Source: Agelas oroides (lineage: Eukaryota > Porifera > Demospongiae > Agelasida > Agelasidae). Taken from it: DNA of 64,000 bases. Position 1 is the stretch's first letter. Each line of letters opens with the position of its first letter. A program made the position numbers and the translations under genes. Shown here piece by piece: positions 1-10,792 of this stretch. The notes beneath the pieces are model-generated. The model ran no database searches. It had not been told where the DNA came from and saw only the letters and a list, made by a program, of their open reading frames with translations. Location of the stretch: the NCBI GenBank assembly GCA_949130485.1, contig OX422193.1, forward strand, positions 1,080,001 through 1,144,000, read 5' to 3'.

Positions 1-121
1 CAATCATCTCAAGGATACGATAGCAGAGGTGGAGAGGGAGTTACAGCGACTGCATGATCCTCTCCAACTCAACCTCCCTACTCCTGCCCCCCACACTGCA
101 ATGGGAGAACACAAGAAATAG
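1..121 (+). CDS. Exon-like C-terminal segment, partial at window edge
   Basis: An open segment running off the left edge encodes a short amphipathic helix (HLKDTIAEVERELQRLHDPL), a proline-rich stretch and a stop at 119-121. The same segment occurs on the minus strand at 56474-56597 and, degenerate, at about 7192-7402. In both other copies it follows a splice-acceptor-like AG. Three copies keeping the same helix suggest the last exon of a real gene spread by segmental duplication. I do not recognise the protein. Which copy, if any, is functional cannot be told here. Confidence 0.35.
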   Translation, partial: NHLKDTIAEVERELQRLHDPLQLNLPTPAPHTAMGEHKK

Positions 122-600
122 ATTAGTGATTAGTGATGAGATACTGTATAGTGAGATTTGTATAATTATATGATATTTATGATGGAGTTTGTAACAATTT
201 TATTGCAATCTAAATTGCAGCATGATGTGCTTTTATACATGAAGAGGTGTGGGGGTGGGGTCAGGGTGAAAGTCTAGAGCATTCAGTCGAAACATCGGCA
301 AGTTATTTTCCGAGCTCAAGTTGGTAACAGATAACCTTCATTTAGGCAGAGGCCAACTGAGAAGCTACGGAAAGTACATGTTAAACAGTAATGTAAAAAG
401 CAAGGCATACGTTTGACCATACTGGGCCAACCCACCAAACATTTGGCTTGCTAAAATGTGTGCCACTGAAATGCTTCAAAACCTGGGCATGCAGTTGTTT
501 GAAGCCTTAATTAACATCTGCCTAAATATGTAGGAGTTATGTAGTGGGCATATGGCTGCATGTTGATTTTGTTGGTGCCTGTGAGGTTTGTACAAATCGG
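122..600. repeat. Inverted-duplication arm paired with 50450-50625 and 56370-56600
   Basis: Bases from about 120 to 240 match 56370-56480 inverted, and bases 395-600 match 50450-50628 inverted. At 408-409 a TA dinucleotide marks the paralogous empty site of the foldback element plus LINE that occupies 50629-55380 in the other copy. No coding potential was recognised. Confidence 0.7.
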
Positions 601-639
601 TTTCTAACTATGGAATGCACCATATATACGGTCGTAAGT

Positions 640-1660
640 AGTGAGTGGCTACTTCAGTGTAAACATTTGTCTGAGCCTGTGGGAGTTGCTATATAGACGT
701 CACCAAACTGAGTTCTAGGTGTAATTGGGTTATTACTATGGTATTGGGCACATTGTACTTTTGCATGTGCAAGTTGCTACTTCAAACTTATCCTGTTACA
801 AGTGCTATGAAACTTGAGATGCTGCAGGCCCTAAGCTCAAGTTTCTACAACCTGCCTAGCAACATCAGTCATTTTGCACAGGATAAAACCACCCCGGTTT
901 AGGAAGCCTTCGCCTTTAGTTAAGACTTTTCGGTGAGATGAACTTGATGAAGCCTGGTGTCGGCATCCTGAAGGTGTAGTTAACATTGTTTATGAGTAGA
1001 AAGATGCAGTATAAAGAGACAAAAAAAATTGGTCACTTGACTGCTGCCGTGGGTGGTTTTTGAAACATACAGCTAAGTCAAGGTCACAACATCAGAATAG
1101 CACAAAAATTGCATTGTCAATTGACTGCTGCTGCATGTGCATGGATGATTTTTGAAACGTATTAAGTCAAGGTCACATCAGTTGTAGCATTCCACAGTTA
1201 GTAACAAATTGCCCATATATGTGCAGCAAATTACCCATATAATCCAATTCCATAGCAAACAAATATTACTGCTCATTGTGTGCATTAAAAACCCCCACTG
1301 ATAGTTTTATGACACCGAGGTAAGTGCTTTACAAATCAAGGACTGGTAGTAACAAACCCCATTGAATTTGTTATGGATGCTCATTATGCAACCCCATATT
1401 GCTTCCTGTGAGGCTCTCCTGTGCGCATTCACATATGTACTACACAACCCAGCTTCAAAGGTAGCCTCATTCCCAGGCCTTCCCACTGTCCAGTTTTTCA
1501 TTGCTTGCAGTACGCCAAAACTGGACGATGGAAAGGCCTGGGAGCGAGGCTACTTCAAAGGTACTTTTGTGCAAACCAACACGCATGAGATGGAAGGAAG
1601 TTTAATACTCATGAGGTGGACAGAAGTTTAACATATGTTATTGATGCCTCTAAAGTCATT
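640..1660. repeat. Inverted-duplication arm paired with 45715-46560
   Basis: Shared blocks include the stretch around 650-790 (matching about 46260-46520 inverted) and the stretch around 1380-1650 (matching 46060-46250 inverted). Divergence is moderate and small indels are frequent. Open frames here are not conserved between the two copies, so no gene is called. Confidence 0.65.
1461..1553. mobile_element. Short foldback element (TAGCCTC...GAGGCTA family) with 9-bp TSD
   Basis: The element begins TAGCCTCATTCCCAGGCC and ends in its imperfect inverse. It is flanked on both sides by CTTCAAAGG, a 9-bp direct repeat, which is the target-site duplication size of Mutator-like elements. Related hairpins occur at about 5445-5545, 12806-12850, 39700-39756, 46068-46158, 47732-47806, 49546-49602 and 58861-58936. 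Confidence 0.7.
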
Positions 1661-1935
1661 TTACTGAGATTTAACTGGGGGATTCATGCCTCAATAGAGT
1701 GCATGATAACCTCATCATGCACTCTTGATGGACTGCATATGGCTGGTCATGTTTACTGCATAATACAAAAGAGTTCATGTACTAAACTAGGGGTCCCAAC
1801 AAAAAATCCAAGAGCGAACGAACTTGACTCAAGTATGCTGAAATCCAAGAACCAAGTGACCTTGTTTGTAAACTACAGTTATAATAGTTTCTATGACTTT
1901 CGTTCTTCCGAAAATAAATAAAGCGAACAGAGGGT
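1661..1935. other. No gene seen
   Basis: AT-rich sequence with short open frames that show no recognisable domain. Nothing can be supported here. Confidence 0.5.
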
Positions 1936-1984
1936 TATGTGCCAAAATATGGCCATAATGGGATTTGTGCACAGCATTCTAAGC

Positions 1985-2490
1985 TCTTTGACACACACTT
2001 CCACACAACATATACAAAGGCACCACATGCATGCACACACTCTCTTCCCTCTGGTTCAGACACATCCTTTCCCACGCTGCTTCCAGCTACGCACACACCC
2101 ACATTATGCACGCACACACCCACATTATGCACACACACACCCACATTATGCACACACACATACGCTGGAGACATGCAGCAACCAGGTGCCAAGCATACAC
2201 CCACACACATACACACAATGCACACACACACACAATGCACACACACACACAATGCACACACACACAATGCACACACACAATGCACACACACACACACACA
2301 CATACGCTGGAGACAAGCAGCAACCAGGTGCCATGCATACACCCACACACATACTGTGATTGTTAGTAGAGCCTTACCACACCCCAAAACAACACTCCAC
2401 ATGCAGTAACACCCCATACCCACACCCTAACAAGTAATGCTTCTCTCCCCCTCCACATAGCAACCCCATACCACACACACACACACAACG
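1985..2490. repeat. CA-rich microsatellite and minisatellite tract
   Basis: Dense (CA)n runs alternate with a unit like CACATTATGCACACACAC. A longer block (ACGCTGGAGACA followed by AGCAACCAGGTGCCA) occurs twice, at about 2162 and 2304. The many overlapping His/Thr or Cys/Val open frames on both strands are products of this repeat and are not genes. Confidence 0.9.
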
Positions 2491-2940
2491 CACAGGTTTA
2501 TAAACAACGTGGATGTCTAGCGGTTCTACCAACAACTGATATCCTTTATTTTGAATAAACATAGTAGCTACCTACTATGCATGCTTGTATCCCTTTTCCC
2601 TGAGTACGCCATGCTGATGAGTTGCAACCACAACGAAACAGACTGACCACAAAAGCACACCAGTTCAGTGACAAAGGCAGTCTGTCCATGGCTCTCAACC
2701 CATTTTCAACTGTCCACCTCCAGACACACTTACACACACTTTTATAGACAGGTTGATGGACAACTGCCAAAAGATGTCAAGACACACTCCTGAGCACCTT
2801 GTGAATACACTACTAACCCACTGAAGGTACCCCCTTATCCACCGCACATACCTTGTTAGACATGGATCTAGTTACCATGCACACCTGCCAATGACCTCAC
2901 GAACAACCTCTTATGAGCATCTTGGGGTGCGGTTAATATG
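2491..2940. other. No gene seen
   Basis: Unremarkable sequence between the CA tract and repeat R1. No domain or splice-supported exon was found. Confidence 0.45.
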
Positions 2941-3600
2941 TTACTGAAATGGAAAGTTCCACGTTTAAGAGTGTTGGGAAGTGCTAATGATTAGCGTCCA
3001 TAGTACAGAACCAGACCATTATACACAAAGCAGTGTTTCCAGGTCTATTAACTACTTATTCTGGAACTCATTCGTTCAGAACTTTGACAGCAACAACCCA
3101 TGTTCATACCACTTCTGCTGTCCATGCAGCAAGTGTTCACTACTGCCCAAGTCTACTTTTCTTCAGTAACTAACTAATGATTTCCACTTCAGTCAACAAT
3201 TGGATAATCCATGTCATGTCATGCTACTTTGAATTTGAACTAAATCATGATTAACTTTACAAAGCACTACTATTATAATCTGCTCAAAATTAATATTTGT
3301 ATTAGTCATTGTGCTATTGTTTGTTGTGTTTCACTTTGTTCTGTTCAGGCTGCTATCCCTCTCTGTAGCAGTCCTTCAGCACTGTACTACATTCTTTCTA
3401 TCGGCTTCACTCCTCACCCACACTGAGTTCTACATATTCTGTCATGTCATACTGTGCTGTAAAGCAATAATAATAATAATAATACAATGCTCAACCTTGC
3501 TAGCCACGATCACCACTGCAGCTAAATGCTATTCTTGTTACGTCTCCATATATGGACTTCTATACAGTTCAGTCAGATGTTTGGACATGAACTAAAAGTA
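2941..3600. repeat. Dispersed repeat R1, copy 0, interrupted by a LINE fragment
   Basis: R1 copies also lie at about 12850-13380, 26890-27418, 31690-32250, 39950-40440 and 58190-58440. This copy is split by the truncated LINE at about 3055-3485. Its left part carries the inner block beginning AGAACCAGACC and its right part resumes at GCTAGCCACGATCACC. R1 lies beside several copies of the membrane-protein genes and travels with them in the duplications. Confidence 0.7.
3055..3485 (+). mobile_element. 5'-truncated copy of the CR1/L2-like LINE
   Basis: The segment encodes the last part of LINE ORF2, including the Cys-rich end YHFCCPCSKCSLLPKS, then the 3' untranslated region, and ends in GCTGTAAAGC followed by (AAT)n. 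The full-length element on the minus strand at 50794-55200 has the same C-terminus and the same microsatellite end. 5' truncation with a microsatellite tail is the usual product of target-primed reverse transcription. It cannot be autonomous. Confidence 0.85.
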
Positions 3601-4010
3601 CTTGGTTAAAATAACCAGAAGTGCATGGTTACTGCAGTTTCAGGGTTCATTGAACAGGTGAGTCTATGATTAAAGAAATCCAAAACACAATTATTATCCA
3701 TCAACTCCCTCACAATTCCATCTTCAAAGAGCTAGCACAGACACTTGTCTGCTAGCCAACATATATAGTATGCATATGCATCCATCTGCTGGTTGTTATC
3801 TGGTTCTGAACCAGATAATAGCTCTTTGAAGCTTGATGGATTGCGTGTTTCTAAACAGTTGTAAAGGTACTTGGTTGCTAATTATCCATCCGCCCATACA
3901 GTTGGAATAGCCTGTATGCATTTTGATCAATTTACTATGTTTATTTTAGGTGTGTATACACTGTTATCTGCCTGTGCATGGGCGGATCAAAGGTACCGGT
4001 AGTCACTGTA
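3601..4010. repeat. Dispersed repeat R2 with foldback core at 3697-3840
   Basis: A block containing GGTTACTGCAG and TTCAGGGTTCATTGAAC leads into a hairpin bounded by TCCATC and GATGGA, with CTTCAAAGAGCTAGC on one arm and its inverse on the other. Further copies lie at 27966-28182, about 32330-32546 and 32787-33003. The 3' side (GGGCGGATCAAAG) also matches 33125-33150. Confidence 0.7.
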
Positions 4011-5190
4011 AATGCGCTACAGCACTGTGCGCTAAAACGGAGGGCATGTATTTCCCTTTGGTGTTTGATCCATGCCCTGGGACCAGGGCATGTATATCTC
4101 TTTGATGTTTTAACAAGCTCTTAAGTGGGTCAGTATATACTTAAGACAAGCCTAACTTAGCTAAAACTTTTGTCAAAGCTCTAATTTGATTGGTTGGGTT
4201 AGGGTTGGGCTTGGGTTAATTTAGGGTGTTTTTAGGGCAATGGCGCATATGAGTATATGGGTGTGTATAATATATTGACCAATAAGGTTAGAGCTTTGAA
4301 AAGTACTTCGGAATAGGTCCCTCCAGCCGCAGATGTTGTGGTAAGATTCACCAGGCCTTCTCGATCAGTGTATATTTCTGCCAACTGAAATGCAAACCTA
4401 CTCGTACTTAAGATAATGACAATTGGCATGCCTTACAATCATGGCGTACGGTAGTACGCCATATGTAGGGATGACCCCGACAAAAAATGGCGGCCACATT
4501 AAAAGTGCACAGATGACACACTCGAAATGTCTGCGTTAGATTAGTCAACGGCCTCCATGAGCCATATCAGGCATTATCGAGTACTTCCATGGGCAACGGG
4601 ACCGTTAAATTTGCTGGAGAGCATCGCTGAAGTACCAGACCGGCAAGTCGCTAAAACGGGCAAATCGTCTATCTTCTGACTTTCCTTCTTTCTTTCTTTC
4701 TTTCTTCTGTCAGTGTAACTGTCAGCCAGGCTAGCACGATAACCGCTGTAGCTATTACAACGATTCAAACGCGAAAAAACGACATAAATCACTGGGTATT
4801 GCACTCACTACTTATCGTTATCGTAGAACTCGAACTATTCCTCAGTGATTCTCAAGCACTCAGATGTTAATGCTTAGTGCAAATACGCCATTTTGCTAGA
4901 ATAAGATTATTCATAGCAAGTACGCCCCCCGGCCCCGGAAGCTCAACTGAGCACGTGTTTAGATCCAGCTTACCGTGGAAGATGGGCAACAGCCAAAGTC
5001 AGGTATATAGTATAATGTAAAACATAGAGAGGGGATGTGCATGTTTCCAGGAGAAGGTATGTATTGCTAGAGCTGCTGTAAATGAAAGTGTATGTGTCAT
5101 AATGTGAGGACTCCCACACTAAGCACATGTAGTTTGCAAGTGCAGCAGTTTCTACTTCCATTCAATTTTTATTTTCAACTTTCACATTTC
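4011..5190. other. No gene seen; short (CTTT)n tract
   Basis: The stretch holds a (CTTT)n microsatellite at about 4686-4706 and a somewhat CpG-richer patch around 4440-4960. That patch could be promoter DNA, but no exon is recognisable beside it. Confidence 0.4.
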
Positions 5191-5204
5191 AAATTTGCTT
5201 GTTA

Positions 5205-5612
5205 TAGTCATTTACAACAAAAATGCATATAGTACACATACAATGTTTAGTTGAAGGTAGCATTTTGGCTGGTGTCTTCTTAACATCCTCCTTTTGTGTT
5301 GTGCCTGAGTCCTCATACTCCTCTAATGCAGCGATTAGCAGCCGCCTATTGGTAGCTTGGTCCTTGAATTGCTCTATTGCAGCTAGTACTTGAAGTTGGG
5401 CACATCCACATTGCGTCCACCTGACGTCATTCACATGATAGGTGTTCCCAGGCCCTCCCCGTTTTTCGCGCTCTTCCGCTGCTGTGTATTATACTGAACG
5501 CAAACCGAAGAACGAAAACGGGGGAGGCCTGGGAACGAGGCTATGAAAAACTCTCTGCAGACTTCGTCCCCACAGAGCTCACATACATGTACTATTGAGT
5601 CGTAAGACACCA
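5205..5612 (-). CDS. Possible small gene interrupted by a foldback element
   Basis: On the minus strand an ATG at 5610-5612 opens a stretch with a CxxC-type pair (CELCGDEVC). The frame then runs into a foldback element at about 5445-5545. Beyond it a helical stretch follows (AIEQFKDQATNRRLL, then ALEEYEDSG) with a Lys-rich tail and a stop near 5189. The composition of the two parts looks like real coding sequence, but no domain is recognised and the join is unproven. It could equally be a decayed exon. Confidence 0.25.
5445..5545. mobile_element. Short foldback element (TAGCCTC family)
   Basis: Inverted halves share TTCCCAGGCC and GGCCTGGGAACGAGGCTA. The left end is eroded and no clear target duplication remains. 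Confidence 0.6.
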
Positions 5613-5905
5613 TTACACAACAGTTTTACAGTGAGTATCTATTGGTTTGACACCACAGTGTTAGGATCTATGGAATTTATAAGCATCTCATGTGCTTTGC
5701 ACTTGAGTTTTATGAGGCTTTGCTTTGGCTTCTAAACACCATAAATAAATGATTTCACTTGGAAGCGTTTGAATTTATAATGATTGTTTGTTCATTGTGA
5801 ACACCAGTTCTATGCTTTCATACTTTACAGACCATGCATCTTCCCCTTGCCTTCCTTTCCTACCTCTCTTCTCTCTTACTATTTCTAAAAAAAAAAACAA
5901 CAGGA
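5613..5905. other. No gene seen
   Basis: AT-rich, with an A-run at about 5886-5898. Nothing supported. Confidence 0.4.
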
Positions 5906-6723
5906 ACAAGTCACAAAAATGTTTTCCGAATGAAAACAAGTGCATGTGGGATTGAACCCTCAAAAACCAGCCAAACAAGATGGGAACGACACCGCAACAC
6001 ATTCACACCATCCCTACATCTTGTGCCATTTTGCCAACTATGCACAACACAAAACTCTCACTAAATGAACACCGTACTTAGCGCTGCTCACTCCACAGCC
6101 TTCCACATAAAGGACAATCCATATCTGCCACATTCAGCAGTGTAAGAGACTGCAGGATAACTACACTGAGTCTACTTCATTCTATTTAGCTAGTTTCAGA
6201 GCTGTTTGTATCCCTTACACAAAACTCACTTCAACAAATTTCATTCAACATGTGGACTAACAATGATCTCGTGATACAGAACCTGCATGATATAGTAATA
6301 AGAATACGTAATCATGATGTAATGAACAAATGAGTCCACAATAAGCAGCAATAAAATTTTACAACATACCTTAAAACTCCCAACATACCATACAGACCCA
6401 GCACTGCTCACAGTTTCTGCATACAAGACAAACTATACCTGCCATGCTCAGTAGCAACTACATTGCACCCACCCACAACATAACACACCCTCCATGCACA
6501 TCTACATACATGCACTACACACCCAGCAATACCTTCCCCACTGCCTTCCACAACCCTTCTATGCACACAACTAACAAACACAAAACATAGTTGGCAAAAT
6601 GGCACAAGATGTAGGGATGGTGTGAATGTGTTGCGGTGTCGTTCCCATCTTGTTTGGCTGGTTTTTGAGGGTTCAATCCCTACATGCACTTGTTTTCATT
6701 CGGAAAACTTTTTTGTGACTTGT
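5906..6723. mobile_element. Foldback transposon with TIRs of about 125 bp
   Basis: The ends read ACAAGTCACAAAAATG and the inverse of that sequence. The arms (about 5906-6040 and 6588-6723) stay paired through a block with TTGAACCCTCAAAAACCAGC and one with CATCCCTACATCTTGTGCC. The inner 540 bp shows no transposase, so the element is non-autonomous. Part of the arm (AGATGTAGGGATGG) recurs in the inverted repeats near 48240 and 49700. Confidence 0.75.
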
Positions 6724-6734
6724 ATAATATACAA

Positions 6735-7190
6735 CTGCAAAAAAAATCATACTTTGGGTCTAATTTCCAATTCCAAATCTTGTGGGGTAGCTACTTGAAG
6801 TTTGGATTTCAATTTCTTACCTTATTGCATTTTTACATTTTTGGATTCCAATTGTCAAATTTACTTATCTTACTACATTTTGCATTTTCCAATTGTCAGT
6901 TTTTTGAGATTTGCATTTTGGAGTTAGACTTGGACTTGATTTCGAAATGTATGTGTTTGGATTTTGGATCCCGATGATTGCGAGATATGAATGTTCACAT
7001 TTTGACTGGTAAATTAAGGGCACGCACTTCCTGTTTAGGGGTCAAATGCTGCCCACTGATTGGCCATCTTGGCAGGGTGAGGCATGTGCATCTCCAGAGC
7101 TGTAGTGTGCAAGCATGCGCAAAGGAAAACCCCTGCGCAGGTTATCTCTGCACAGTAAATACAGTATATTATACGGATAATCTGTATAAA
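6735..7190. repeat. Dispersed repeats R4 and R5
   Basis: R4 (about 6740-6920) is a purine/pyrimidine-skewed stretch with repeated CCAATTGTCA, also found at 9610-9760 and 22060-22190. R5 (about 6975-7180, containing GGGGTCAAATGCTGCCCACT and GTGCAAGCATGCGCAAA) also lies in the 3' flanks of genes A (10380-10580) and B (21650-21990). Confidence 0.65.
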
Positions 7191-7191
7191 C

Positions 7192-7279
7192 TCAATGTAA
7201 ATTTACGTAGGGTATAACCATTAAAAATATAAAGAGTACAATAATAATCCATTCCTGCACAGCTCTCTTCTCCCACGGC

Positions 7280-7311
<32 letters not shown>

Positions 7312-7402
7312 GGCAGGAGTAGGGAGGTTGAGTTGGAGAGGATCATGCAGTCGCTGTAACTCCCTCTCCACCTCTGCTATTGTATCCTTGAGGTGACTGT
7401 AC
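7192..7402 (-). pseudogene. Degenerate copy of the exon-like segment
   Basis: After an acceptor-like AG at 7403-7404 the minus strand encodes HLKDTIAEVERELQRLHDPL as at 1-121. A G-run on the plus strand (about 7297-7313) has expanded the proline stretch and moved the stop far downstream. The original terminus is lost, so this copy is probably not functional. Confidence 0.4.
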
Positions 7403-7439
7403 CTGTAACAATGCATAGATACATTGGTTTTAGTCACTA

Positions 7440-7750
7440 TTACTTAACTGTCCAGTCTCCACCTTATTAGTCTCGTCCCCAAACCCCACCCTCTCATGAG
7501 GAAAAGCAATCTGGTGAGCCAAGTTGAATCTCTTGCAACAGTATAAGCTAGCAAAGTTCAATTGCACCAAACCCGCTTAAAAAAGGTGCAGATACTTGAG
7601 TAGGGATAAAATACTTTACTGCTGTAAGGGAAGTGCTATGTAATAATTAACAATCTCATTGGTCCTTACCACTTTTGGGGAATGAGCCCAAGAAATTTGA
7701 CTTTGTTCACCAGACCATTTCTTGCCGGGGGCATGTGTGGGCTGGGCACA
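7440..7750. repeat. Dispersed repeat R3
   Basis: Contains CTGTAAGGGAAGTGCTATGT and CAATCTCATTGGTCCTTACC. Other copies are at about 14560-14990 (longer), 38600-39470 and, inverted, near 58920-59050. No conserved open frame. Confidence 0.6.
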
Positions 7751-8104
7751 CGGGTGAGTGTACCTTCCGGCCATTCTGATTTCAGACTTGAATTCCGCTC
7801 TGAAAACTAAAATCATCCCTTTGTCCTTCCGATTTGAAATGAGAACAACCAGGGATAATTTTGGCTTTCAGAACAGCATTCAGGTCTGCAATCAGAATGG
7901 CCAGAAGGTACAATCATACCAGCCTGGCCAGTTTGAACATTCAGAACAACATTAGCACGTAAGTCTGAAATCGGAATGACCAAGGATGATTTCAGTTTTC
8001 AGAACGGCATTCCAGGCTGAAATCGGAAGGACAAAGGGATGATTTTAGTTTTCAGAGCGGAATTCAAGTCTGAAATCAGAATGGCCGGAAGGTACACTCA
8101 CCCA
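7751..8104. mobile_element. Foldback element with TIRs of about 80 bp
   Basis: Ends are GGGTGAGTGTACCTTCCGGC and its inverse; the arms stay paired over roughly 80 bp. The inside repeats the same motif types (TCTGAAATCGGAA, CAGAACGGCATTC), so the whole element is built from one reiterated unit. No coding capacity. Confidence 0.8.
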
Positions 8105-8208
8105 CAAGACTACCATCCTGTTTCCAGGCCCTCGTCAGCTTCAGTACAAAAAAAGCAGAAGAGGGACACTATCTACAATAGTTACATTAAAATTGTTACC
8201 ATGCTACA

Positions 8209-8256
8209 CATTCAACTCTGATAATGTCCAAATTTGGACATTATCAGAGTTGAATG
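8209..8256. repeat. Perfect 48-bp palindrome
   Basis: The sequence reads identically on both strands with no spacer, centred on GTCCAAATTTGGAC. A second hairpin with arms of about 20 nt (AAAATTGCCTTTTACAGG) follows at about 8372-8425. Confidence 0.85.
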
Positions 8257-8658
8257 GTTCCACATTGCTGATCTAAAAACAAACATAATACTCTTCAGAG
8301 ATAAAATACCTATGTACATGTAGCTGTTGACAACCGACTAGTTCCAATGGTAACAATTTTTAGAGCAATGTAAAATTGCCTTTTACAGGTTGTGTGTAAA
8401 CAGAACCTGTAAAAGGCAATTTTCTTTGTATAAGTATATCTATACAACAGAAAGTAGCAACTATCACTGTTTCAATATCTGCAAGTGTGCCTGCCCCCAC
8501 ATCAGCCTGTCAGTCTGTAAACATGCACTAGCAAAAATAAACATGCACATGTGGAGGCAATTACGTAGAACAGTGGCACCTGTACATGCAAGTATACCCC
8601 AACATAGCTAGCTATATACCGGGTACACACAAAACGTATGACAGCTATCTCCCTGCTA

Positions 8659-9113
8659 CACTGTAAAAATATTTGGGTTACTTCAACCATATTTTGGTCA
8701 TCTCAGTTGCATGCCTGTTGTGTAAGTGAAACATTAGCTATGAACGTCATCAAGGGATGCTTACAATTTGAATCAAAGTGTAGTTGAGAAGCTTCTCCCT
8801 TTTGTTAGATTAGGATCATCTTGCAGAAAGCCTATAAATCAGCATTTCTGGTAAGGTTTGGTGTTTCTTAGATCCTACACATCCACCCCTGGAGGAGTTC
8901 CTTGGTTGCATGGTTATCCAGGAATGTAGCCAAATAGCTAGGCTTTCTGCAAGAAGATCCTAAGTTAACAAAAAGGAGAAGCGTCTCAACTACACTTAAG
9001 CTTTCAATCAAATTGGAAGCATCCCTTGAAGTTTGTAAAGTGTCACGTACACACCAGGCATGCAACTGAGATGACCATAATATGGTTGAAGTAACCCAAA
9101 TGCTTTTACAGTG
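8659..9113. mobile_element. MITE family 1, copy 1 (TA target site)
   Basis: Terminal inverted repeats start CACTGTAAAAATATTTGGG and remain paired for about 58 bp; inner arms are also paired (TTCTGCAAGAAGATCCTAA against its inverse), so nearly the whole element folds back. It is flanked by TA on both sides. Copies at 27421-27859 and, more diverged, about 31244-31658. No transposase inside. Confidence 0.85.
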
Positions 9114-9115
9114 TA

Positions 9116-9450
9116 CCTTGATACATGTGGTGGATAAGTTACCTGCTACCTTCACTATTCTGATATGAGTCCAAGTCATCCACACTCAATATTCTACCAT
9201 CCTTTCTACCCTGATGTCACTCTCATGACAAAGTTAAAACTCCCTCCTCCCCTTTCCTGTACTGAAGACTGGAAGCTGGGTGGGCCCTGGTCCTCATCAC
9301 AGACAGAATGAAGACCAACTTGGTAAACTCTTAGTGCATAATCAGAGGACGTTAAAAGCAAATAATTAGTGATACGTATGCAGTAGCAACTAGTGCTAAG
9401 TGAATTCATACAGACTGCCAGGGAGACCCATAGTGAAAGGTGAAACCAAA
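9116..9450. other. No gene seen
   Basis: No repeat family or exon recognised in this interval. Confidence 0.4.
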
Positions 9451-10792
9451 CAGTCTTTGTTTGTTTGAAAAGAAAACTCATTCAGTGGATCAGTGCTCTA
9501 GATTGCCAGCTATAGTTCTCCCTGAGTGGGTCAGTGTGTATTCCTGCCAACTGAAATACAAAACTACTCGTACTTGAGATAATGACAATTAACATGCCTT
9601 AAAAATAAAATTTGCAACTTCAAAAAAATTCACATTTCATACTTTGCATCTAATTTCCAATTCCAAATCTTCTTGCACTTCTCGATTTTTGAAGTTTGGA
9701 TTCCAATTGTCAATTTTCTTACCTTACTGCGTTTTGGATTTGGATTCCAAGTTATAGAATGCTACAAGCTAGTGCGGTTACAGGATATACACGAGGCAGT
9801 TATTCAATTAGAAGCCGAGGCGCAGCCGAGGCTTCTAATTGAATAACTGCGGAATGTATATCCATAACTGCGGAATGTATATCCTGACTGTGCTAGCCTG
9901 TAGTATACCTAGCTTGTACACAGTAAGAACAGAATTGTCATTTTGGCCATCAATGTGTCATGTTGGTTGCAGATGAGTGAACCAATTTGATGCATGGACA
10001 CAGTTAATTGCCAAGATGGTATGATAATGTGGAGGATAGTTGCCTGAGAATGAGGAAAAGATTGTCATGTAGTTCTCCTCCACATAGTAATGAATTGTGT
10101 TCACTCATCTGAATCTGAAATAGCAAACTGTCAGTCGTTATGACAAATACTTTTTTACAGTGATATATACTAAACATGGCTTCACTGCCTTCTAACTGCC
10201 TTAATTGGAACTTACACGAGGGCTTCTAACTGGTACTTGTACTACTCCTTGTGGTTTGCAGTATATAAACTCAGTGTGGTGCCTTTAATCCACCCACGCC
10301 GTGTAGTACAATTTACAAATATCCAAACTTAAGACAATTTAAGCTATATGAATATTCATACACATTTGACTGGTAATAAGAAGGCATGCACTTCCCATTT
10401 AGGGGTCAAATGCTGCCCACTGATTGGTCATCTTGGCTCAGTTGCTGGGCTCATGCAATGTGGGCAGGCCTAGGGCTAATGCTCCCAGAGTATTTACTGT
10501 GCAGAGATAACCCGTGCAGGGGTTTTCCTTTTGCGCATGCTTGCACACTACAGCTCTGGAGATGCACGTGCCTCATCCCGCCCATAACATGTAACACCAT
10601 TTGAGCAATCTTGTAACATACATAGCTGGGACTAAACTAAGTAGTTGATGAAATATTGTCCAAGTATAAACTGAAGTAGCCACAGTAGTCCATAATGCTA
10701 AACTGCCTACAAATATATATATAATTATATTAATTTTGGCAACAGTCAAGTTAAGCAAAAGGATTGAAAGTGAGTATTAAACCAGTGAATCA
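9450..10792. repeat. 3' flank of gene A; left arm of the A/B inverted duplication
   Basis: Read on the minus strand, this flank matches the 3' flank of gene B (21506-22345). It includes R5, R4 and the block ending TTTTCTTTTCAAACAAACAAA. Within it, 9790-9900 is a foldback built on GCAGTTATTCAATTAGAAGC. That hairpin is absent at the corresponding place beside B, so it arrived after the duplication or was lost from B. Confidence 0.75.

Noticed and set aside
1937..2423. Long His/Thr-rich and Cys/Val-rich frames on both strands
   Set aside because: They are translations of (CA)n and related repeats and are open in several frames at once.
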